Positions 17,622 through 26,788 of a stretch of DNA of 64,000 nucleotides are shown here, piece after piece; the first letter of the stretch is position 1, and each line of letters opens with the position of its first letter. The notes under the pieces were generated by a model. It saw nothing but the letters and a program-made list of their open reading frames with translations, made no database searches and had not been told where the DNA came from. This stretch comes from Rhodobacter capsulatus (lineage in GTDB: Bacteria > Pseudomonadota > Alphaproteobacteria > Rhodobacterales > Rhodobacteraceae). The position numbers and the translations under genes were made by a program. The DNA lies in NCBI RefSeq assembly GCF_003254295.1, contig NZ_QKZO01000002.1, positions 266,820 to 330,819 on the forward strand, given 5' to 3'.

Positions 17622-19436
17622 ATGGCACGCGCACCTCTTCTTCAGCTCTCCTCGATCTCGCTGACCTTCGGCGGCAATCCCCTTTATGACGGGCTCGACC
17701 TGACCGTGCAGGAGGGCGACCGCGTCGCCCTTGTCGGCCGCAACGGGTCCGGCAAATCGACGCTGATGAAGGTGATGGCGGGGCTGGTCGAACCCGACAA
17801 GGGCGCCCGCACCGTGCCCACCGGCACCCGCGTCGGCTATATGGAGCAGGAGCCGGATCTTTCGGCCTTTGCGACGCTGGGCGATTATGCCGCCTCGGGG
17901 CTCTCCGAGGCCGAGCGCTACCGCATCGAGATGGTGGCCGAGGGGCTGAAATTCCGCCCCGAGGCCCCCGTCGCCACCGCTTCGGGCGGCGAGCGGCGCC
18001 GTGCGGCTTTGGCGAAACTGCTGGCCGAGGCGCCCGAGCTGATGCTGCTCGACGAGCCGACGAACCACCTTGATATTCAGGCGATCGGCTGGCTGGAGGA
18101 TTTTCTGCGCGACACCCGCACGGCTTACGTGCTGATTTCGCACGACCGCGCCTTTTTGCGCCATCTGACGCAGGCGGTTTTGTGGATCGACCGCGGCGCG
18201 GTGCGGCGGCTGGAAAAGGGCTTCGAGCATTTCGAGGACTGGCGCGAAACCACCTGGGCCGAGGAGGACGAGGCCCGCCACAAGCTTGACCGCAAGATCA
18301 AGGCGGAAGCCAAATGGGCGGTCGAGGGGATCTCGGCACGGCGCAAGCGCAACATGGGCCGGGTGCGCGCGCTGCAGGCGCTGCGGGCCGAACGCGCCGG
18401 GCAGATCCGCCGTCAGGGCACCGCCTTGATGGAGCTGGACAGCGGTCCGGCCTCGGGCAAGCGGGTGATCGAGGCGAAGGGGCTGGAGAAACGCTTTGGC
18501 GACAAGACGATCGTCAAGGGCTTTGATCTGCGCGTGCTGCGCGGCGACCGGGTGGCTTTCGTCGGCCCGAACGGCGTTGGCAAGACGACGCTCTTGAAAA
18601 TGCTGACCGGCGAGCTGGCCCCGGATGCGGGCAGCGTCACCCATGGCACCAATCTCGAGATGGCGGTCTTTGATCAGACCCGGTCGACGCTGGATTTCTC
18701 GATGACGCTTTGGGACGGGCTGGTGAACGATCCCGAGATGCGGGTCTCGGGCCGGTCCGATCAGGTGATGGTGCGCGGCCAGCCCAAACATGTGGTGGCC
18801 TATCTCAAGGATTTCCTGTTTGACGAAAGCCAGGCCCGGGCGCCGATCGGCTCGCTTTCGGGCGGCGAGAGGGCGCGGCTTTTGCTGGCGCGGATCATGG
18901 CCAAGCCCTCGAACCTTCTGGTTCTGGACGAGCCGACGAACGATCTGGACGTCGAGACCCTCGATCTTTTGCAAGATATTCTGGGCGAGTATGACGGTAC
19001 CGTGCTTCTGGTCAGCCACGACCGCGATTTCATCGACCGCGTCGCCAGCACGACGATCGCGATGGAGGGGGACGGCCGCGCCACCGTCTATGCGGGCGGC
19101 TGGAGCGATTATCAGACGCAACGGGCGCTGACCGAGGCGCCCGCCGCCGCGCCCGAAAAGGCCGCGCCGAAAAAACCGGCCGAGGCGCCGAAGGAAACGG
19201 CGAAGAAATCCGGCCTGACCTTCACCGAGAAGCATCGGCTCGAGGCGCTGCCCGGGATCATGGAAAAGCTCGAACGCGAGATCGGCAAGCTGCACGAGCT
19301 GCTCTCGGACCCCGATCTCTTCACCCGCGAGCCGGTGAAATTCGCCAAGGCCTCGGAGATGCTGGTCGAGCGCGAGGCGGCGCTGGCCGCAGCCGAGGAA
19401 GAATGGCTGGCGCTGGAGGAAAAGGCGGCGTCGTGA
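17622..19436 (+). CDS. uup: ABC-F family ATPase, Uup-like
   Basis: This 604-residue soluble protein has two ABC cassettes and no membrane segments. Walker A loops are GRNGSGKST (about 40-48) and GPNGVGKTT (about 311-319). Signature motifs are SGGERRR and SGGERARL, each followed by a LLDEPTNHLD or VLDEPTNDLD Walker B. A basic linker (IKAEAKWAVEGISARRKRN) joins them. The C-terminal Ala/Lys-rich stretch (AAPEKAAPKKPAEAPKE) leads into a coiled coil, as in Uup, which acts on ribosomes and/or branched DNA. EttA-like alternatives lack this C-terminal domain. Confidence 0.9.
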   Translation: MARAPLLQLSSISLTFGGNPLYDGLDLTVQEGDRVALVGRNGSGKSTLMKVMAGLVEPDKGARTVPTGTRVGYMEQEPDLSAFATLGDYAASGLSEAERYRIEMVAEGLKFRPEAPVATASGGERRRAALAKLLAEAPELMLLDEPTNHLDIQAIGWLEDFLRDTRTAYVLISHDRAFLRHLTQAVLWIDRGAVRRLEKGFEHFEDWRETTWAEEDEARHKLDRKIKAEAKWAVEGISARRKRNMGRVRALQALRAERAGQIRRQGTALMELDSGPASGKRVIEAKGLEKRFGDKTIVKGFDLRVLRGDRVAFVGPNGVGKTTLLKMLTGELAPDAGSVTHGTNLEMAVFDQTRSTLDFSMTLWDGLVNDPEMRVSGRSDQVMVRGQPKHVVAYLKDFLFDESQARAPIGSLSGGERARLLLARIMAKPSNLLVLDEPTNDLDVETLDLLQDILGEYDGTVLLVSHDRDFIDRVASTTIAMEGDGRATVYAGGWSDYQTQRALTEAPAAAPEKAAPKKPAEAPKETAKKSGLTFTEKHRLEALPGIMEKLEREIGKLHELLSDPDLFTREPVKFAKASEMLVEREAALAAAEEEWLALEEKAAS

Positions 19437-19525
19437 CCCGGCCCCGGGGGGCGCAATCATCGCTGGCTCCGGCTCCTCCTCTGTGGGATGCTGGCGGCAT
19501 GCGTCCCGTGTCATTCGAGGTCACG

Positions 19526-19780
19526 ATGAAAACTCTTCCGCTGTTGCTGCTTGTCCTTGCCGCCTGTACCGAAGCCACCCCGCCCGCCGACAAACCTGCG
19601 GGCATGGCCAATCCGGCCGCCGTCTTCTGTGTCGATCAAGGCGGCGAGGTGCTGCTCAACGACATGACGCCGGGCGGCGACGCCACCTGCAAGCTGCCCG
19701 ACGGGCGCAAGGTTGGCGAATGGGAATATTTCAACGAACACCACCGCCCCGAGCCCGCCGCGCCCGCTGACGCAGCGTAA
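19526..19780 (+). CDS. DUF333 small lipoprotein
   Basis: This 84-residue precursor has a lipoprotein signal peptide, MKTLPLLLLVLAACTE, with lipobox LAAC. The mature part has ANPAAVFCVDQGGEV and CKLPDGRKVGEWEYF. This is the DUF333 pattern (NPA..C...GG, then C.LPDG....EW), often annotated as a putative hemolysin without firm evidence. The start at 19526 has a GAGG site; the in-frame ATG at 19499 would place an odd extension before the signal peptide. The function is unknown. Confidence 0.8.
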   Translation: MKTLPLLLLVLAACTEATPPADKPAGMANPAAVFCVDQGGEVLLNDMTPGGDATCKLPDGRKVGEWEYFNEHHRPEPAAPADAA

Positions 19781-19804
19781 CGTTCAAACCGGCTTCCCCT
19801 TCAC

Positions 19805-19852
19805 CTTGGCGCAAATATCCTGCGGGGGTCCGGGGGCGCAAAGCCCCCGGCC
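19805..19852. repeat. Palindromic intergenic element, copy 3 (diverged)
   Basis: The sequence TTGGCGCAAATATCCTGC, followed by GGGGG, resembles a degraded version of the conserved arm of the other copies. It is followed by a CCGGGGGC/GCCCCCGG-type hairpin with GCAAA in the loop. It fills the gap between the DUF333 gene and the CoA-transferase gene. Confidence 0.5.
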
Positions 19853-19869
19853 TTTTCGCGGGGGATTGC

Positions 19870-20973
19870 ATGACCACGGGCCCATTGGCAGGACTGCGCA
19901 TCGTCGAGATCTCGGGCTTGGGGCCGACGCCCTTCACCGCGCAGCTGATGGCCGACATGGGGGCCGAGGTGATCCGCATCGCCCGCCCCGGCGCCCGGGG
20001 CGCTGCGGCGCATGTGCTGGGGATGGCGGTCGATCCGCTCGACCGGGGCCGCGACGTGCTGGAGCTGGATCTGAAAGCGCCCGAGGGCAAGGCGGTTGCG
20101 CGCCGCCTGATTGCCCGCGCCGATGCGCTGATCGAGGGGATGCGGCCCGGCGCGATGGAGCGGCTGGGCCTTGGCCCCGACGCCTTTCCCGAAAACCCGC
20201 GGCTGGTCTATGGCCGGATGACCGGCTGGGGCCAAAGCGGTCCGCTGGCGCAGACCGCGGGGCATGACATCAATTACATCGCGCTCTCGGGCGCGCTGGC
20301 GGCCATCGGCACGCCCGAGACGCCGGTTCTGCCGCTGAACCTTGTCGGCGATTTCGGCGGCGGCGGGCTTTATCTGGCCTTCGGGATGCTTGCCGCGATT
20401 CTTCATGCCCGCGCCACCGGGCAGGGGCAAGTGATCGATGCGGCGATCACCGACGGGGTGGCGCATCTGATGGGGATGATCTCGGGGATGGCGGGGCAGG
20501 GGCTTTGGGCGGCGCCGCGCGGCGGCAATCTGCTCGATGGCGGCGTGCCTTACTACGGCGTCTATCGCTGCGGCTGCGGCGGGCATTTCGCCATCGGCCC
20601 GCTGGAGGATAAATTCTGGGCGGAGTTTCAGCGCCTTGCGGGCTTTGTCCCGGGCGATTTGCCCGACCGGTCCGAGCCGTGCAACTGGCCCGCCCTGCGT
20701 GCGGCGCTTGCGGCGCGGTTTGCCGAACACAGCCGGGCGGAGTGGGAGGCGATCTTTGCGGGATCGGATGCCTGCGCGACGCCGGTCCTCAGCCTGAGCG
20801 AAGCGGCGGCGCATCCGCACAACCGCGCCCGCGGCGCCTATCTGCTGCATGAGGGGCTGCGCCAGCCCGCCCCGGCGCCGAAACTGTCGCGCACGCCCGG
20901 CGCGATCGGGGCGGGATCGGCGCAAAACCGGATCCCGGCGGCCGAGGCACTGGCCCGCTGGGGGCTCGCGTGA
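19870..20973 (+). CDS. CaiB/BaiF-family CoA-transferase, alpha-methylacyl-CoA racemase-like
   Basis: This 367-residue protein matches the class III CoA-transferase fold. The N-terminal LAGLRIVEISGLGPTPFTAQ (landmark) is followed by ADMGAEVIRIARP, DLKAPEGKAVARRLIARADA and a conserved Asp in NLVGDFGGGGLYLAFG (about residue 161). The wording of the motifs is closest to the alpha-methylacyl-CoA racemase group, which inverts 2-methylacyl-CoA esters. No neighbouring CoA-pathway genes support a substrate. The gene converges on the DsbA-like gene, with a shared hairpin between them. Confidence 0.85.
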   Translation: MTTGPLAGLRIVEISGLGPTPFTAQLMADMGAEVIRIARPGARGAAAHVLGMAVDPLDRGRDVLELDLKAPEGKAVARRLIARADALIEGMRPGAMERLGLGPDAFPENPRLVYGRMTGWGQSGPLAQTAGHDINYIALSGALAAIGTPETPVLPLNLVGDFGGGGLYLAFGMLAAILHARATGQGQVIDAAITDGVAHLMGMISGMAGQGLWAAPRGGNLLDGGVPYYGVYRCGCGGHFAIGPLEDKFWAEFQRLAGFVPGDLPDRSEPCNWPALRAALAARFAEHSRAEWEAIFAGSDACATPVLSLSEAAAHPHNRARGAYLLHEGLRQPAPAPKLSRTPGAIGAGSAQNRIPAAEALARWGLA

Positions 20974-20991
20974 AGGTTGGCGTCTCGCATG

Positions 20992-21014
20992 AAAAAGGGG
21001 GCCGAAGCCCCCTT
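20992..21014. terminator. Terminator of the DsbA-like gene
   Basis: GGGGGC and GCCCCC form a stem around a CGAA loop. On the minus strand a run of five T follows. It lies between two convergent genes; the poly-T side serves the minus-strand gene best. Confidence 0.85.
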
Positions 21015-21034
21015 GCGACACCCGGTTGACGCGA

Positions 21035-21781
21035 TCAGCCGCGTTCGTCGGCGACGATCTGCGCCATCACCTCGGCGGGGGCATAGCCGCGCAGAAGCTG
21101 CCCGCCCACCACAAAGGCGGGCGTGCCCGCAATCGCCATCCGCTCGGCCAGCTGCGCATTCGTCCGCAGCACCGCCGTCACCGCCTCGGTGTTCATCTGC
21201 GCCAGCACCGCCTTGGCGTCGATCTTCTGCGCCTCCGCCAGCCGCTGCAGACTGTCGAGCGTGATGTCGCCGCGCACCGCCATCAGCGCGTCATGCACCT
21301 TTTCATAGGCCGCGTCGCCCGCCACCTGCCGCGTCGCCACCGCAAACCGCGCCGCCAGCACCGATTGCTCCGACAGGATCGGGAATTCCTTGACCACGAA
21401 GCGGATCTTGCCGTCCTTCTTCAGCACCTCGTCGACAACCTCATAGGCCTTCTTGCAATAGGTGCATTTGTAATCGATGAATTCGACCATCGTCACGTCG
21501 CCCTCCGGGTTGCCGCCAACCCAGTCGCCCGCGAAGTTGAAGATGTCCTCGGCGTTCGACTGCACCAGAACCTTGTCATTGTCGGCCTGCGCCGCCTGCT
21601 GGCGCTCCTCGAGCTTGTTGATCGCCTCGACCAGAACCTCGGGGTTTTCCATCAGATAGGTTTTCACCGCCTCGCCGAAGGCGGCCTTGTCCGCGGCACT
21701 CATCGCCGAAAGATCCAGCGCGGCGGCGGGCGTGCCAAGAATGGCGGCCATCGTCAGGGCGGCAAGGGAGAGGTGTTTCAT
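21035..21781 (-). CDS. DsbA-family thiol:disulfide oxidoreductase, periplasmic
   Basis: This 248-residue exported protein has signal peptide MKHLSLAALTMAAILGTPAAA, an N-terminal helical region with ENPEVLVEAINKLEERQQ (about 45-62), then a thioredoxin-fold domain. The active site is CTYC in FIDYKCTYCKKAYEVV, and the cis-Pro loop is AGTPAFVVGG. The architecture is that of the DsbA/Com1-like group common in alphaproteobacteria, which oxidise or isomerise disulfides in the periplasm. The gene is monocistronic. Confidence 0.9.
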   Translation of the reverse strand: MKHLSLAALTMAAILGTPAAALDLSAMSAADKAAFGEAVKTYLMENPEVLVEAINKLEERQQAAQADNDKVLVQSNAEDIFNFAGDWVGGNPEGDVTMVEFIDYKCTYCKKAYEVVDEVLKKDGKIRFVVKEFPILSEQSVLAARFAVATRQVAGDAAYEKVHDALMAVRGDITLDSLQRLAEAQKIDAKAVLAQMNTEAVTAVLRTNAQLAERMAIAGTPAFVVGGQLLRGYAPAEVMAQIVADERG

Positions 21782-21930
21782 CGTGGTCCTTTCGGGGCCG
21801 TATCAGATCGGCGCGAGAGTGGCCAAAGCCCGCCGCCTGCGCAAGGGAAAAGCAGACCGGCCTTGCCGGTTTCGCCATTGACCCGGGCGGCTTGCGGGCC
21901 TATGGCCGCCGCCAAACCACGGAGGAAGCG

Positions 21931-23070
21931 ATGCGTTTTTCGAACCGGGGACAGGTCGATCCCTTCATCGTGATGGATGTGATGGAGGCCGCCCGCGCGG
22001 CCGAGGCGGCCGGTCGGCACATCATTCATATGGAGGTGGGGCAGCCCTCGACGCCTGCGCCCGCGGCTGCGCGCAAGGCGATGGCGGCGGCACTGGAGCG
22101 GGACAGTCTTGGGTACACGGTGGCGCTTGGCCTGCCCGAGCTGCGCCGCGGCATCGCCGATCTTTACAAACGCTGGTACGGTGTCGATCTGAACCCCGAT
22201 CGGGTTGTCGTCACGCCGGGCTCTTCGGGGGCGTTCATCCTGGCCTTTTCGGCGCTGTTCGATGCGGGCGACCGGGTCGCGCTGGGGGCGCCGGGCTATC
22301 CGAGCTATCGGCAGATCCTGCGTGCGATGTCGGTGACGCCGGTCGATATCCTGACCCGGGCCGAGAACCGCTTCCAGCCCGTGCCGTCCGAGATCCCGGC
22401 CGACGTGCAGGGGTTGATCGTCGCCTCGCCGGGCAATCCGTCGGGCACGATGCTGGGCCGGGCCGAGCTTGCCGCGCTGATGACCACCGCGGCCGAGCGC
22501 GATCTGGCCTTCGTCTCCGACGAGATCTACCACGGGCTGCATTACGAGGGCCGCGCCGTCTCGGCGCTGGAAATCGGCGACGCGGCCTGCGTGATCAACT
22601 CGTTTTCGAAATATTTCAGCATGACCGGCTGGCGGCTGGGCTGGATGGTGGTGCCCGAAACCCATATCCGCACCGTCGAGCGGCTGGCGCAGAACCTGTT
22701 CATCTGCCCGCCACACGCGTCGCAAATCGCGGCCCTTGCCGCCTTGGACGCGACCGAGGAGCTGGAGGCGAACCGGGCCGTCTATGCGGCGAACCGGGCC
22801 TTGATGCTCGACCGTCTGCCGAAGGCGGGCTTCACCAAGATCGCGCCGCCCGATGGCGCCTTCTACATCTATGCCGATGTCTCCGACCTGACCACGGATA
22901 GCCGCGCCTTTGCCGCGGAAGTGCTGGAACAGGCGGGCGTTGCCGTCACGCCGGGGCTGGATTTCGACCCGGTGCGGGGCGCCACCACGCTGCGCTTTTC
23001 CTATGCCCGGGCGACGGCGGATATCGAGGAAGGGCTCGACCGGCTCGCCCGCTTCATGGCGAACCGCTGA
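21931..23070 (+). CDS. PLP-dependent class I/II aminotransferase
   Basis: This 379-residue enzyme has the AspC/type I fold. Landmarks are HMEVGQPSTPAP near residue 35, YTVALGLPELRRGIADLY, the PLP-binding ASPGNPSGTM and VSDEIYHGL, and the catalytic Lys in INSFSKYFSMTGWRLGW. The start is fixed by GGAGGA 6 bp before the ATG at 21931; the longer frame upstream lacks family similarity. The substrate is not predictable, but it resembles alphaproteobacterial aspartate/aromatic-type aminotransferases of fold type I. It lies just upstream of the amidase gene. Confidence 0.9.
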   Translation: MRFSNRGQVDPFIVMDVMEAARAAEAAGRHIIHMEVGQPSTPAPAAARKAMAAALERDSLGYTVALGLPELRRGIADLYKRWYGVDLNPDRVVVTPGSSGAFILAFSALFDAGDRVALGAPGYPSYRQILRAMSVTPVDILTRAENRFQPVPSEIPADVQGLIVASPGNPSGTMLGRAELAALMTTAAERDLAFVSDEIYHGLHYEGRAVSALEIGDAACVINSFSKYFSMTGWRLGWMVVPETHIRTVERLAQNLFICPPHASQIAALAALDATEELEANRAVYAANRALMLDRLPKAGFTKIAPPDGAFYIYADVSDLTTDSRAFAAEVLEQAGVAVTPGLDFDPVRGATTLRFSYARATADIEEGLDRLARFMANR

Positions 23071-23125
23071 GCAGGGATTCCCGTGCCGGGGCGCTTGCGT
23101 TATAGTGGCGAAAAACGGAGCAGGC

Positions 23126-24343
23126 ATGGCACGGATCTTCCTCGTTCTCGCGGCGCTTTTGGCGCTGGCGGTCCCCGCATCGGCGCGGGAGCCGCAGCTT
23201 TCGGCGTTGGCCCGGATTGAGCCCGCGCGCACCTCGATTGCCCAGCCCTCGGCCTTCGTGACCGAGGTGACGCTGGGGCTGAGCCAACCGGTGCCGTTCC
23301 GGGCCTTTTTGCTCGACAGCCCGCCGCGGCTGGTCGTCGATTTCCGCGAGGTGGATTTTTCTGCCGCCAATCCAAAGGATTACGCGCAAAAGGGGCTTTT
23401 GGGCGAAATCCGCTGGGGCGCCTTTCGGCCGGGCTGGTCGCGCTTTGTCGCCGAGCTGACCGGGCCGGTGCGGCTGGTCTCGGCCGAGGAGCGCACGGGC
23501 GAGACGCCGAACCTGCATCTGGTGCTGGAACGGGTCGAGGCCACCGAATTCGTCGCTCGCGACGGCGCCGCGCAATCGGCGCTGTGGGATCTGCCGCAGC
23601 CCGCGCCGACGGCCAAACCGCATCGGCGTCAGGACGGATCGGCGCCGCTGCGGGTGGTGCTGGACCCGGGTCACGGCGGGCTGGACCCCGGCGCCGAGGC
23701 GGATGGCTATTCCGAAGCCGTGCTGGTGCTGACCTTCGCGCGCGAGCTGAAGGAGGCGCTGACCCGCGCCGGCATCGAGGTGAAGATGACGCGCGAGGAA
23801 AACATCTTCGTGCCGCTCGATACCCGGCTGACGGTGGCGCATGATTTCGAGGCCGATCTGTTCCTGTCGCTGCATGCCGACGCCCTGCCCGAGGGCGAGG
23901 CGATGGGGGCGACGGTCTATCTGTTCGACGAGACCGCCTCGGACAGCGCGGCGCAGAAGCTGGCCGAGCGCCATGACCGCGCCGATCTCTTGGCGGGGGT
24001 CGATCTGGCGGGGCATGACGATGCGGTGGCGGGGGTGCTGATGGATCTGGCCCGCACCGAAACGCAGCCGCGCGCGGTGCGCTTTGGTCAGGTGCTCTCG
24101 GGCGCGATCAAGGGCGAGGGGCTGCGGATGCATCGCCATCCGGTGCAGGGCGCCGATTTCGCCGTGCTGCGCTCGCCCGACATTCCCTCGGCGCTGCTGG
24201 AACTTGGCTTCATGTCCTCGGACATCGACCGGGCGCGGCTGCATGACGCGGCCTGGCGGACGCAGATGGTGGCGGCGATCACCGCGGGGGTGCAACGCTG
24301 GGCCAAGGCCGATGCCGCCGAGGCGCGGCTGTTGCGGCAGTAA
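23126..24343 (+). CDS. amiC: N-acetylmuramoyl-L-alanine amidase (AMIN plus Amidase_3)
   Basis: This 405-residue exported murein hydrolase has signal peptide MARIFLVLAALLALAVPASA, an N-terminal AMIN domain (about 30-165; PPRLVVDFREVDF, WGAFRPGWSRFVAEL) and a C-terminal zinc amidase domain. The zinc site and catalytic residues appear in VLDPGHGGLDPGA, SEAVLVLTFARELK, LFLSLHADALP and ALLELGFMSSD. AMIN domains direct such amidases to the division site, where they split daughter-cell murein. The start has a short AGGC-rich leader and no perfect ribosome-binding site. Confidence 0.93.
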   Translation: MARIFLVLAALLALAVPASAREPQLSALARIEPARTSIAQPSAFVTEVTLGLSQPVPFRAFLLDSPPRLVVDFREVDFSAANPKDYAQKGLLGEIRWGAFRPGWSRFVAELTGPVRLVSAEERTGETPNLHLVLERVEATEFVARDGAAQSALWDLPQPAPTAKPHRRQDGSAPLRVVLDPGHGGLDPGAEADGYSEAVLVLTFARELKEALTRAGIEVKMTREENIFVPLDTRLTVAHDFEADLFLSLHADALPEGEAMGATVYLFDETASDSAAQKLAERHDRADLLAGVDLAGHDDAVAGVLMDLARTETQPRAVRFGQVLSGAIKGEGLRMHRHPVQGADFAVLRSPDIPSALLELGFMSSDIDRARLHDAAWRTQMVAAITAGVQRWAKADAAEARLLRQ

Positions 24344-24638
24344 CCCGGCCCGGGGCGCGGCGCCGCTTTTTGCAATGCAGCAGATGCATGGCCGAATCGC
24401 GCCTGGCGAATGGGTGACGGTTTGTCGCGGTCATGCCGTTGGAATTGCTCAAGTTTTGGGCAGCAACTTTGCGGCTGTGCAAAGTGGCGTTAACATTTCG
24501 ACGGGTTTTGCAACATTTTTGACAGGTTTCGCCGCGGGTATCGCGGCGGTCGCGCAAGAATCTTTCGCTGCACTGCCGCGACGCTTTGCAGATCGTTAAC
24601 GCGACGATACCGAGACCCGTCAAAATGAGGAGGACGGG
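24344..24638 (+). promoter_or_regulatory. Gene-free leader of the acetate transport pair
   Basis: These 295 bp between amiC and the DUF485 gene are less GC-rich than the genes around them. They contain the CTTTGC dyad and a TTGACA-like hexamer at 24519-24524 without a good -10 partner. No open frame worth calling was seen. It probably holds the promoter of the DUF485-actP transcript. Confidence 0.5.
24467..24484. promoter_or_regulatory. Inverted repeat CTTTGC-N6-GCAAAG upstream of the DUF485/actP pair
   Basis: A perfect 6-bp inverted repeat is present, with further TTTGC or GCAAC half-sites nearby (24517 and 24589 areas). TTTGC/GCAAA dyads are the kind of site bound by RamB/ScfR-type short-chain acyl-CoA regulators that control acetate and propionate genes. 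The location before an acetate permease fits. The regulator assignment is inference only. Confidence 0.45.
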
Positions 24639-24932
24639 ATGACACCCATGCATGAGAAGATCCTCGCCAAGCCCGAGTTCAAAGCGCTCGTGGCCCGGCG
24701 GAACCGGTTTTCGCTGACCCTGACGGCGCTGATCTGCGCCGTTTATGTGGCTTACATCGGCTTTGCGATCCTGCGGCCCGCGGCCTTTGCGGCGCCGCTT
24801 CTGGGGTCGTGGAGCACCGGGCTGATCGCCGGTTTCGGCGTGCTGGTGCTGTCCTTCCTTTTGACCGGCCTCTATTCGCACCGCGCCAATGGCGAGTTCG
24901 ACCGGATGCTGAAATCCGTTCTGCGCAACTGA
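24639..24932 (+). CDS. DUF485 small membrane protein
   Basis: This 97-residue inner-membrane protein has two transmembrane helices (about 27-47 and 60-82) and a soluble N-terminus, [21 protein letters not shown], typical of DUF485 (YjcH). It nearly always lies directly upstream of an ActP-type acetate symporter, as here, and probably forms an accessory to it. A GGAGGAC site precedes the ATG. Confidence 0.9.
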   Translation: MTPMHEKILAKPEFKALVARRNRFSLTLTALICAVYVAYIGFAILRPAAFAAPLLGSWSTGLIAGFGVLVLSFLLTGLYSHRANGEFDRMLKSVLRN

Positions 24933-24940
24933 GGCCGATG

Positions 24941-26596
24941 ATGACCCGATACATTCTTGCGGCGGCGCTGGCCGTCATGGCGGGACCCGCGCTTGCGGCG
25001 GGCGAGGCGATCCAGGGCGCGGTGCAGCAGGCGCCGACGAACTGGACCGCGATCGCGATGTTCCTGTTCTTTGTCGTCGCCACGCTGATCCTGACCGGCT
25101 GGGCGGCGAAACGCACGAAATCCACCGCCGATTTCTACACCGCGGGCGGCGGCATCACCGGCTTTCAGAACGGTCTCGCCATCGCGGGCGATTACATGTC
25201 GGCGGCGGCATTTCTGGGCATTTCCGGCATGGTCTTTGCCAAGGGCGTCGATGGCGCGATCTATACGGTCGGCTTCACTGTCGGCTGGCCCTTCATCCTG
25301 TTCCTGATCGCCGAGCGGCTGCGCAATCTGGGCAAGTTCACCTTTGCCGACATCACCTCGTTCCGGCTGGAGCAGACGCGCATCCGCACGCTTTCGGCGC
25401 TTGGCGCGCTGACGGTCGTGGTCTTCTACCTGATCGCGCAGATGGTGGGGGCGGGCAAGCTGATCCAGCTTTTGTTCGGTCTTCCCTATAGTTACGCGGT
25501 GATCCTCGTGGGCGTGCTGATGGTGCTATACGTCACTTTCGGCGGCATGCTGGCCACGACCTGGGTGCAGATCGTCAAGGCGGTGATGCTGCTCTCGGGG
25601 GCGACGCTTCTGGTGATCCTCGGCCTTGCGCAATTCGGCTTTTCGCCCGAGCGGCTGATGGCCGAGGCGCTGGCCAATCACGCCAAGGGCGCCGAGATCC
25701 TGCAGCCGACGCCTCTGGTGACGGATTGGGTGTCGGGCGTGTCGCTCGCCTTGGCGCTGATGTTCGGTCCGGCCGGTCTGCCGCATATCCTGATGCGCTT
25801 CTTCACCGTGCCCGACGCGAAAGAGGCCCGCAAATCCGTCTTCTATGCCACCGGCTTCGTCGCCTATTTCTTCGTTCTGACGACGACGATCGGGTTTCTG
25901 GCGATCACCCTTGTCGGCAAGAACCCCGAGTTCCTCGATGCCAAGGGCATCATCGGCGGCGGCAACATGGCGGCCATTCACCTGGCGCAGGCGGTCGGCG
26001 GGAACGTCTTCCTCGGCTTCATTTCGGCGGTGGCTTTCGCGACGATTCTGGCGGTGGTGTCGGGGCTGGCGCTGTCGGGGGCCTCGGCCGTCGCGCATGA
26101 TCTTTACGCCAATGTGGTGAAAAAGGGCGCCGCGGCCGACAAGGCGGAGATGCGGGTCTCGCGCATCGCGACGCTGGTGCTGGGCGTGCTGGCGATCGTG
26201 CTGGGGCTGATGTTCGAGAACCAGAACATCGCCTTCATGGTGGGGCTGGCCTTCGGTCTGGCGGCTTCGGTGAACTTCCCGGTTCTGTTCCTCTCGATCT
26301 TCTGGAAGGGCATGACGACCAGGGGCGCGTTCATCGGCGGGCTGATCGGGCTTGTGGTGTCGATCATGCTGGTGGTGCTGGGCCCGGCGGTCTGGGTCGA
26401 TGTGTTCAAGTTCGAAACGCCGATCTTCCCCTGGTCGCAATATGCGCTCTTCTCGATGGCGACGACCTTTGGCGCGATCTGGCTTTTTTCGGTCACCGAC
26501 AAATCGGCCCGGGCGGCACTGGACAAGGCGGGCTATGGGGCGCAATTCGTGCGCTCGGAAACCGGGCTTGGCGCGGCGGGGGCCGTGGCGCATTGA
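24941..26596 (+). CDS. actP: Sodium:solute symporter, ActP-like acetate permease
   Basis: This 551-residue protein of the SSS family has about 13-14 membrane helices and an N-terminal signal-like segment (MAGPALAAG). Typical SSS segments are [35 protein letters not shown] and the long [24 protein letters not shown] region. Pairing with DUF485 argues for uptake of acetate or other short monocarboxylates with Na+ or H+. Tandem ATG codons occur at 24938 and 24941; the second has better spacing from GAGG. A hairpin-rich repeat and then a terminator follow. Confidence 0.9.
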   Translation: MTRYILAAALAVMAGPALAAGEAIQGAVQQAPTNWTAIAMFLFFVVATLILTGWAAKRTKSTADFYTAGGGITGFQNGLAIAGDYMSAAAFLGISGMVFAKGVDGAIYTVGFTVGWPFILFLIAERLRNLGKFTFADITSFRLEQTRIRTLSALGALTVVVFYLIAQMVGAGKLIQLLFGLPYSYAVILVGVLMVLYVTFGGMLATTWVQIVKAVMLLSGATLLVILGLAQFGFSPERLMAEALANHAKGAEILQPTPLVTDWVSGVSLALALMFGPAGLPHILMRFFTVPDAKEARKSVFYATGFVAYFFVLTTTIGFLAITLVGKNPEFLDAKGIIGGGNMAAIHLAQAVGGNVFLGFISAVAFATILAVVSGLALSGASAVAHDLYANVVKKGAAADKAEMRVSRIATLVLGVLAIVLGLMFENQNIAFMVGLAFGLAASVNFPVLFLSIFWKGMTTRGAFIGGLIGLVVSIMLVVLGPAVWVDVFKFETPIFPWSQYALFSMATTFGAIWLFSVTDKSARAALDKAGYGAQFVRSETGLGAAGAVAH

Positions 26597-26599
26597 GCT

Positions 26600-26690
26600 T
26601 TCGCCTCGGGCAAGGCCCGAGGCGACCCGCGGGGGGCGGCGCCCCCCCCACCCCCCAAAGCAAAAAGGGCGTATTTGGCCAAGGAAAAGC
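26600..26690. repeat. Palindromic intergenic element, copy 4
   Basis: A perfect 11-bp stem (TCGCCTCGGGC paired with GCCCGAGGCGA around AAG) at 26601-26625 is followed by GGGGGGC/GCCCCCC at 26631-26647. A short arm with GTATTTGGCCAAGG then recalls the inverted conserved arm. It follows the actP stop codon directly. Confidence 0.6.
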
Positions 26691-26714
26691 ATGGCTCAGC
26701 TACGGTTTCACCGT

Positions 26715-26752
26715 TTCGAAAGGCTCCGCTGCGGCGGGGCCTTTTCGTTTTG
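26715..26752 (+). terminator. Probable terminator of actP
   Basis: CGAAAGGCtCCGC pairs imperfectly with GCGGgGCCTTTTCG, followed by TTTTG. It lies between actP and the methyltransferase gene. Confidence 0.7.
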
Positions 26753-26788
26753 CTCCAAGGCGGTTAGGTGTGGGCCAAAGGAGTGCCC

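Noticed and set aside
16656-19514. A 952-codon open frame on the minus strand
   Set aside because: It is antisense to olsB and the Uup-type ABC-F gene. It crosses the palindromic intergenic element and shows no recognisable motif.
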